This document shows, in pieces, positions 61,114-64,000 of a stretch of DNA of 64,000 nucleotides. The position numbers and the translations under genes were made by a program. The DNA lies in assembly GCF_023701525.1 (NCBI RefSeq), contig NZ_JAMQAW010000002.1, forward strand, positions 231,656 to 295,655. Reading direction: 5' to 3'. The notes under the pieces were generated by a model, which searched no databases, was not told the DNA's origin, and saw nothing but the letters and a program-made list of their open reading frames with translations. Origin of the DNA: Streptomyces albipurpureus. Its GTDB lineage: Bacteria > Actinomycetota > Actinomycetes > Streptomycetales > Streptomycetaceae. The stretch's first letter is position 1, and every line of letters starts with the position of its first letter.

Positions 61114-64000
61114 TCAGCGCTTGCCGCCACCCAGTCGGATGTCACGGTTCCAGGCCTGGCTCCGACCGTTCGCGACCGTCTTGCAGACTGTGTCGTAACA
61201 GCGCCAGAACCAGCTGCCGTTGGTACGGCGGCGGAGTTCGATGCTCCCGCCGCCACACCGGCCGCACTTCGGCGGATCGGCGAACAGCCTGGCGTTCTGG
61301 TTCTCCAGCATCCTGCGGGCGAAGTGACCGCCGCGCATCGTCAGCATCACCTCGCGGGTCCAGCTCTGCGAGAGCGTGTTGAGGCTGCCGATCATCACGG
61401 TTCGCTCGTCGACGACCACGATCTTCTGGTGCATGACATTGACGGGGACGACCGTGTGCGCAATGGCCGCGAGGTCGGCGATGAGGCCCTGATTGGCTAG
61501 GCGCCGCTGGAGCTGGTCCGTGTCGTCACGGAGAAAGACCGTCACCCGGACACCGCGCCCGACCGCGTCCCGGAGCAGCGGCAGCAGGGAACGCACCCGG
61601 TTGGCGACCCACGGTGCCCACAGCCACAGCGAGGTGTGCGCCTCGCGGATCTCGTCCTCGAAGGTGCTGTAGAAGGATCGTTCGTCGTCGATGTCCGTCA
61701 CCTCCACATGGCGGGCCAGGACATCGGCGAGAGCTGCGCCGAAGACGCCCAGCTCCCGATCGCTGCCATGCGGCGGGGTGATCAGCTGGTTGGCCCGGAG
61801 CCTGCGCACCCCGGTGGTGCCCGCCATCGCGGCCAGCTGCGCGAAGGCGGTGCCCGTCCCGGCCGTGCTGATGCGTTCCCAGCTGCCGATGACGTACAGC
61901 CGGGTCCGGGCTCGGGTGACGGCGACATTGAAGAGCCGCAGGCCGTCCCGTTCCCAACCGTTCGCGCCCGGTCCGTGTCGCGCGAGGGCCATCCACAGTT
62001 CCCGGCCGTCCGCGCCCTCGACCGTGTCGAAGACGACGACGGGGAACTCGCGGCCCTGGAAACGATGGGCTGTACCCACCTCGGCGAGGGGGCCGCCGCC
62101 GCTCTCGATGTCGCGCAGTGCCTCCAGCGTCGCGGCCTCCTGGGCACCGTACGGGGTGACGATTCCGGCGTCGTCACCCAGTTCCCGGTGGTACTCGACA
62201 AGGGCTCGCGCGATCAGCGAGCCGGCCGGCCACCAGCCGCTACGCTTGCCGGTCAGATGGGCTTGGGCGAGTTCGTGGAGTCCGTCCGTGTCGACGATGA
62301 CGATCTCCGGGTCGTCCTCCGGCCGGTCCGCCGCCGCCCGTTCGCCGCCAGTCAGGGTTCCGCCGTACGCGAGCCCGTTGGCCAGCCGCATCACCGCCGG
62401 GCCGAACCGGTGCTGCTCGGAGAGGGTGACGCAGGCCGGATGGCGCTGTGCGTCCTTGGGGTCCGATATTCCGCAGTGCTGGAAGACGTCGGGGAGCAGC
62501 CAGCGTTTGACATCGGGGCGGTCCAGGTCCTTGAGTCCCTGCTCGATCACCGGCCCAAGCTGCATGAAGTCGCCGAGCAACACCACGGTACGGGTCGCCT
62601 TCGCTGCGGCGAGAATCACCTCGGGGAGCGTGGCCGCACCCGCTTCGTCGACGAGGACGACATCGTAAGGACCCTCGAAGACCGCCTTGTTGGAGCGGAA
62701 CCGGGCGAGGGTGGTGGCCACCAGCTTCGCACTCTTGATGATCTCGCCCTGGGCGTTGCGAGCGAGGCGTTCGTACTCCTCCTGAAGTTCCTGGAACCGC
62801 ATTTCCAGATCTGCCCGCCGTAAGTGGGCAGCCTTCACTCCAGGGCGCATGCGCTCGGCGCGGGCATGCAGGGCGGGCCACTTGTGCTGTTCGGCCTCCT
62901 TGGTCAGGGCGTCGGCGGCACTGACCCGCTCGGTGGAGGCGTCCATGTCGGCGACCGCCCGGTGCGCGGTGGACGTACGGTCAAGCGCGGCCTTCCAATC
63001 CGATCGGGCCTGACCCCTTGCCGCCTCCAGAGCGTCGATCCGCTCCGGGGTGTACTCGATGCCGGGGATCAGTTCTCCCAGCTGCGCGTCGAACTCAGCG
63101 GTGCGGGCGGTGGCGGCGGCCCGCGCCGACCGGGCCTTCCGCCGGACGCGAGCGGCGTCCTTCTCGGCGGCCTGGAGCCGCTCGGCGAGTTCCTGACGCT
63201 CGAACCGGCCGCGCCACCGGGCCACGGACCCCTTGGTGTCGAACAACCGCAGCTCCTCGCGCAGATCGGCGAACGCGGTCTCGGCCGGGGGGACGGCGGC
63301 CTCCTTCCGCTCGGCCGCCCGCAGCACTCGGGACTGCTCCTCACGCAGTCGCGCCACCTCGGCCCACTGGGCACGCGACTGCTTCGCCGCGTCGCTGAGC
63401 CGCTCAGCCTCGGCCACCGCCCGCGCTGCCGACCGCTCCGCGGACTCCGCCTCGCGCACTTCCGCCACCGCCTCCGCTGCCCTGGCCTCCCGCGAGGCCA
63501 CATCACCACCGGATGTGCGGAGCACCTTCAGCGCCGCGAAGTACGCCTTGGCGTCGAAGCGCACCAGAGCCGTGTCCAGGGCCGCCAGCTCGGCCGCCCG
63601 GGCCCGAATGTCCACCAGGGCCGCCTCGGTCTCCCGGCGGCGCTCGGCCGTCCCCGCGAGGCGGTCGCGGACCATGAGCGGCAGGGACACCCCTGGGTTG
63701 TCGGCGACCTCCCGCAGTTGCGGTGTGCCGACCCGGACGATGTCACCGGGGGCGTGCCGGTGCTCCTTGACCACACCGAGCAGGGCGTTGTCCACGGCGA
63801 TATTGGTGGCCGAGACCAGCAGGACCCGGTCCCCTCGGGCGATGAGATCGCCGATGGAGCGTTTGAGGACCGTGGTCTTCCCCGTACCGGGCGGTCCCCA
63901 CACCAGATGGACGCCCGTGCCGAGACAGGCGCGATGGGCGTCGCCCTGGGCGGGGTGGAATCCCGGTGGATCGGGGGCACTTGACCGCTGTCCGCCGATC
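61114..64000 (-). CDS. SF1 helicase with PLD-like domain and zinc finger (5' partial)
   Basis: The frame is open to the window edge, so the N-terminus is missing; 962 residues are visible. Walker A is WGPPGTGKTTVL, with CLGTGVHLV before it. A long Ala/Glu/Arg-rich coiled coil (about 62900-63600) interrupts the helicase core, typical of DNA2/Upf1-like AAA_11 proteins. Walker B is DVVLVDEAGAATLPEV, and later motifs are LLGDFMQLGPV, RFQGREFPVVVFDTVEG and FNVAVTRARTRLYVIG. The C-terminal part holds a phospholipase-D motif (HQKIVVVDE) with MIGSLNTLS and ends in a four-Cys zinc ribbon (CGRCGG...CYDTVCK). Such helicase-nuclease-like fusions occur among phage-defence and repair proteins. The role here is unknown. 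Confidence 0.9.
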   Translation of the reverse strand, partial: IGGQRSSAPDPPGFHPAQGDAHRACLGTGVHLVWGPPGTGKTTVLKRSIGDLIARGDRVLLVSATNIAVDNALLGVVKEHRHAPGDIVRVGTPQLREVADNPGVSLPLMVRDRLAGTAERRRETEAALVDIRARAAELAALDTALVRFDAKAYFAALKVLRTSGGDVASREARAAEAVAEVREAESAERSAARAVAEAERLSDAAKQSRAQWAEVARLREEQSRVLRAAERKEAAVPPAETAFADLREELRLFDTKGSVARWRGRFERQELAERLQAAEKDAARVRRKARSARAAATARTAEFDAQLGELIPGIEYTPERIDALEAARGQARSDWKAALDRTSTAHRAVADMDASTERVSAADALTKEAEQHKWPALHARAERMRPGVKAAHLRRADLEMRFQELQEEYERLARNAQGEIIKSAKLVATTLARFRSNKAVFEGPYDVVLVDEAGAATLPEVILAAAKATRTVVLLGDFMQLGPVIEQGLKDLDRPDVKRWLLPDVFQHCGISDPKDAQRHPACVTLSEQHRFGPAVMRLANGLAYGGTLTGGERAAADRPEDDPEIVIVDTDGLHELAQAHLTGKRSGWWPAGSLIARALVEYHRELGDDAGIVTPYGAQEAATLEALRDIESGGGPLAEVGTAHRFQGREFPVVVFDTVEGADGRELWMALARHGPGANGWERDGLRLFNVAVTRARTRLYVIGSWERISTAGTGTAFAQLAAMAGTTGVRRLRANQLITPPHGSDRELGVFGAALADVLARHVEVTDIDDERSFYSTFEDEIREAHTSLWLWAPWVANRVRSLLPLLRDAVGRGVRVTVFLRDDTDQLQRRLANQGLIADLAAIAHTVVPVNVMHQKIVVVDERTVMIGSLNTLSQSWTREVMLTMRGGHFARRMLENQNARLFADPPKCGRCGGGSIELRRRTNGSWFWRCYDTVCKTVANGRSQAWNRDIRLGGGKR

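Overview
The DNA is about 70% GC with strong third-position G/C bias, GTG/TTG starts, four-base stop/start overlaps and Streptomyces-type protein families, so the source is almost certainly a Streptomyces (or very close actinomycete). The gene content suggests a chromosomal segment in which core genes have been interrupted by successive insertions.

Region 1 (1-12384) looks like core chromosome. It holds a three-gene ABC exporter (two FtsX-type permeases and their ATPase), a potassium-homeostasis locus (two TrkA/RCK proteins divergent from a KimA-like K+ transporter) and a TRAM-domain RNA uracil methyltransferase.

Region 2 (about 12385-27838) is an accessory island. About 170-190 bp from the 3' end of the methyltransferase gene and its downstream flank recur at 27839-28010, so the island is bracketed by direct repeats. 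It carries decayed gene pieces, a DUF393 / HTTM / DUF5819 membrane group, a secreted DUF3494 (ice-binding-like) protein, and a type I-E CRISPR-Cas operon (cas3, cas8e, cse2, cas7, cas5, cas6e). The operon has no cas1 or cas2, its Cas3 has degenerate helicase motifs, and an eroded CRISPR array lies at each end.

Region 3 (about 28125-59145) is dominated by a biosynthetic gene cluster that I do not recognise as any described one. A leftward operon encodes a free-standing A-T module, a kynurenine-3-monooxygenase-like flavoprotein, a DUF6875 protein, a C-A-T-C-A-T-reductase NRPS, an O-methyltransferase-like enzyme and a P450. A StrR-type regulator with a TTA codon, an MHS-family transporter and a sulfatase-fold hydrolase lie in the middle. 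A rightward operon encodes a B12-type radical SAM enzyme, a sulfotransferase, a methyltransferase, a rubrerythrin-like protein, a GyrB-ATPase/methyltransferase fusion, a second sulfotransferase and an arginine-deiminase-fold enzyme. DUF6027, a 43-residue peptide gene, a decayed cysC (APS kinase), MbtH and a second B12-type radical SAM enzyme follow. The simplest model is a three-residue peptide released as an aldehyde, with building blocks or product modified by oxygenation, methylation and sulfation. The GyrB-like domain hints at a link to DNA gyrase.

Region 4 (59146-64000) holds an integrase relic, a DUF1772 membrane protein, a decayed ATP-binding regulator and the C-terminal part of a large SF1 helicase with a phospholipase-D-like domain and a zinc finger. 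IS630 and integrase relics near the edges of region 3 suggest it arrived by transfer.
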